64,000 bases of DNA, taken from NCBI RefSeq assembly GCF_033558715.1, contig NZ_CP114606.1, forward strand, positions 1 to 64,000. The letters run 5' to 3'. The notes under the pieces are model-generated. The model was not told the origin of the DNA, searched no databases, and saw nothing but the letters and a program-made list of their open reading frames with translations. Position 1 is the first letter of the stretch. The number at the start of each line of letters is the position of its first letter. This DNA is from Acinetobacter sp. YWS30-1 (GTDB taxonomy: Bacteria; Pseudomonadota; Gammaproteobacteria; Pseudomonadales; Moraxellaceae). Position numbers and translations under genes: made by a program. This document shows, piece after piece, positions 62,082-64,000 of this stretch.

Positions 62082-64000
62082 TTAAGCTGCCTGTTGTAGC
62101 AGTTGCTGTGCTGAAGACCCGGACATAGGACGATAAAAATAAAAACCTTGTCCGATCTGGCAATCACAATTGATCAGCGTGTCCAGTTGTTCAGTATTTT
62201 CAATGCCTTCGACCAATACAACCAGAGAAATACTGGAACCAATCTGGGTAATGGCTTTGACAATGGCCAGCGCAGACGGATCATTGTTCATGCGTTCTAC
62301 AAAGTTGCGATCAATCTTGATGCAGTCGACCGGATATTCCTGCAAACGGGTCAGGGAAGAATGACCGGTACCGAAGTCATCCAGAGAAATATGAATTCCA
62401 TGTTTTTTCAGCAGGTTCAGTGCCCGGATCACATAATTGGCTCCGCCTTCAGACAAGCTCTGCTCGGTAATTTCCAGCTCAACCTTATGCGCAGGAATAT
62501 CGAATCGGGACAGACGAGCCAGAAATTTCTCAGCATAGTCATCGCGCAGGAATTCAACTGGAGCTGCATTGATTGAAATTGGCAGAATATCCAGACCTTC
62601 GGCCTGCCAGCGGCTCATATCCTCAAAGACTTTCAGCTGCATGGTTTCACTGATGCGCGAAGCCAGATCATAGTCCTGGAACGCTGAAAAAATATGAGAG
62701 GGTAACTGGATCTGATGCTGCTGATCCTGCCAACGCAATAAGGCCTCAAAACCAATCACCTCACCATCGGAGAGACGGACCTTAGGCTGATAATAAGGAA
62801 TAATCTGATCCGCATGAATAATCTTGCGTGCCAGCGTCAGTTGTTTGGTCATGTTTTCCAGTGATCTGAACATCTCCTGATTAAACATGCGAATCCCGCC
62901 ACGACCACTATTTTTCAGATCATTCAGGGCAATATCGGCGCATTTCAGCAGGTTAGAGCTATTCTGGGCATCTCGCGGATAAACGGTACAACCAATACTC
63001 ATGCCGATACTCATGCGATGGCCGACATAACTCACTGGTTGTTCCAGCTGGGCATAGGCCAGTTGTGCAGTATTAATCAACTGGGTTTCGTTTTCCAAGT
63101 TTTTGACCAGAATGGCAAACTCATCTCCACCAAGACGGGCAACGACTATATTTTTGGAACCAAAACAGGCCTGAAAACGCTTGCCCAAGACATGCAGTAA
63201 ATGATCTCCGGCAATATGACTCAAAGTGTCATTGATATGCCGGAAATAGTCCAGATCGATCAAGAGCAAGCCAACCATCATTTGCTGCTGCTTAGCTTTT
63301 AGCAGTACTTGTTTAAAGGTCTTATAAAAGGCATTGCGGTTATACAGGCCGGTCAGCTCATCACGCTGAATTACGGCTTTTAAACGGCTTTCTGCTATTT
63401 TTTGCTGACTGATATTGCGTGAAACGCACAGGATATTTTGGGGAATATTATTTTCGTCTAATACTGGAGTCAATAAATGATCCCAATATTCTGGGTCCTG
63501 ATTCTCTGTCTGGGCTTTTTCTACAAAACGGCTATTTAAGCCTTGGGCAGCCTGTTTTAAAGCACGTTGTCCGGTTTTCTTAACCTCAGCGGGTAACAGG
63601 CTTAACCATGAATGCAGGGCAGGCTGCTGTTCAGGATCAATCCCTAACTTATGACAGGCTGACTGATTGATATGACGGATCTCGCCTTGTGGAGACATGA
63701 CTTTAATACAGTCGACACTGGCATCCAGCATATTTTTCTGGGTAGAAATCACCTGAGACAGCTGTTGCTGAATCTCGAAATATTCATGAATATCGGTCAG
63801 GGATACCGACCATTGCAGCAGATGTTCCGCTGTATGCTGAGACTTGATGGCCAAGGCACACATACGGTAGCTGGAATCGGCCGATTTAATCCGGCACTGG
63901 GTATTAAAGCCTTGTTGCTGATTCAGGGCAGCATGCCATTGCTCAGAAAAGGCTGGTTGATCATCTGGATGAATCAGGCTTTGCCATTCTTTAGGACCAT
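62082..64000 (-). CDS. PAS-GGDEF-EAL protein, 5' truncated by window end
   Basis: The frame stays open to the window edge, so the start lies beyond 64000; at least 639 codons. Order: a PAS_3-like domain (begins WQSLIHPDD), a second PAS (MLDASVDCIKVMSPQGEIRHI), a GGDEF domain with an intact RLGGDEF, and an EAL domain with GFEALLRW, ELEITEQSL and DDFGTGHSSL. Both catalytic motifs are complete, so it could make or degrade c-di-GMP. An internal Met at 63863 is not the true start because the PAS domain extends upstream. Confidence 0.9.
   Translation of the reverse strand, partial: GPKEWQSLIHPDDQPAFSEQWHAALNQQQGFNTQCRIKSADSSYRMCALAIKSQHTAEHLLQWSVSLTDIHEYFEIQQQLSQVISTQKNMLDASVDCIKVMSPQGEIRHINQSACHKLGIDPEQQPALHSWLSLLPAEVKKTGQRALKQAAQGLNSRFVEKAQTENQDPEYWDHLLTPVLDENNIPQNILCVSRNISQQKIAESRLKAVIQRDELTGLYNRNAFYKTFKQVLLKAKQQQMMVGLLLIDLDYFRHINDTLSHIAGDHLLHVLGKRFQACFGSKNIVVARLGGDEFAILVKNLENETQLINTAQLAYAQLEQPVSYVGHRMSIGMSIGCTVYPRDAQNSSNLLKCADIALNDLKNSGRGGIRMFNQEMFRSLENMTKQLTLARKIIHADQIIPYYQPKVRLSDGEVIGFEALLRWQDQQHQIQLPSHIFSAFQDYDLASRISETMQLKVFEDMSRWQAEGLDILPISINAAPVEFLRDDYAEKFLARLSRFDIPAHKVELEITEQSLSEGGANYVIRALNLLKKHGIHISLDDFGTGHSSLTRLQEYPVDCIKIDRNFVERMNNDPSALAIVKAITQIGSSISLVVLVEGIENTEQLDTLINCDCQIGQGFYFYRPMSGSSAQQLLQQAA

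Overview
The window is a chromosomal segment of an Acinetobacter-type gammaproteobacterium (Moraxellaceae), numbered from the first base of dnaA. The evidence is the dnaA-dnaN-recF-gyrB order, a 16S gene with Acinetobacter-like sequence, AdeT-type binding proteins known mainly from this genus, and moderate-to-low GC. I could not fix the species; the variable 16S region does not look like A. baumannii.

Layout. 1-6269: replication block dnaA, dnaN, recF, gyrB. 6311-7577: first copy of an IS4-family element, inserted in the gyrB terminator. 7741-8088: NTF2-like small protein, followed by about 690 bp of AT-rich non-coding DNA with four DnaA boxes (origin candidate). 8782-12193: zinc alcohol dehydrogenase and ABC-F ATPase. 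12405-15882: three tandem AdeT-like periplasmic binding proteins, then erpA. 16395-18353: small protein, matrixin-like protease, membrane protein. 18472-21079: dnaK and grpE, each with a recognisable sigma-32 promoter. 21330-21800: gene-poor stretch with a strong structured RNA candidate. 21803-24974: Arg-rich lipoprotein, esterase, acetoacetate-decarboxylase-like protein, periplasmic cyclophilin. 25110-30968: complete rRNA operon 16S-tRNA-Ile-tRNA-Ala-23S-5S. 31084-34199: 7TM diguanylate cyclase and PQQ-type sugar dehydrogenase. 34229-35215: two related minus-strand small RNAs flanking a frameshifted tautomerase. 35228-40823: FMN reductase and the ribF-ileS-lspA-fkpB operon. 41079-47506: nucleosidase, TetR regulator, and a sulfonate operon ssuA2-ssuA-ssuD-ssuC-ssuB with two binding proteins. 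47841-51363: argA, two RcnB-like proteins, small hypotheticals. 51590-56556: ubiG-gph-yciK, dsbA, FabR-like regulator, rph, tiny lipoprotein. 56623-57889: second IS copy. 57923-64000: nadC, ampD, murJ, a DUF1328 protein, a YcgN-like protein and a truncated PAS-GGDEF-EAL gene.

Most interesting signal. At 34229-34350 and 35004-35141 two minus-strand RNAs of about 120-140 nt each carry four AGGA motifs in hairpin loops, including the loop of the terminator. Both have a TATA-like -10, a poor -35, and a shared upstream TGTAGG element at matching spacing; in the first, this resembles the GacA upstream activating palindrome. This is the architecture of RsmX/Y/Z (CsrB-type) RNAs that sequester CsrA/RsmA. 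It was recognised by eye; I cannot say whether it is already described in Acinetobacter.

Other notable points: both IS copies landed inside Rho-independent terminator hairpins with 11-12 bp target duplications that rebuild the terminator; a palindromic box is shared by two of the three AdeT paralogues; and a near-perfect 16-bp hairpin RNA candidate lies upstream of grpE.
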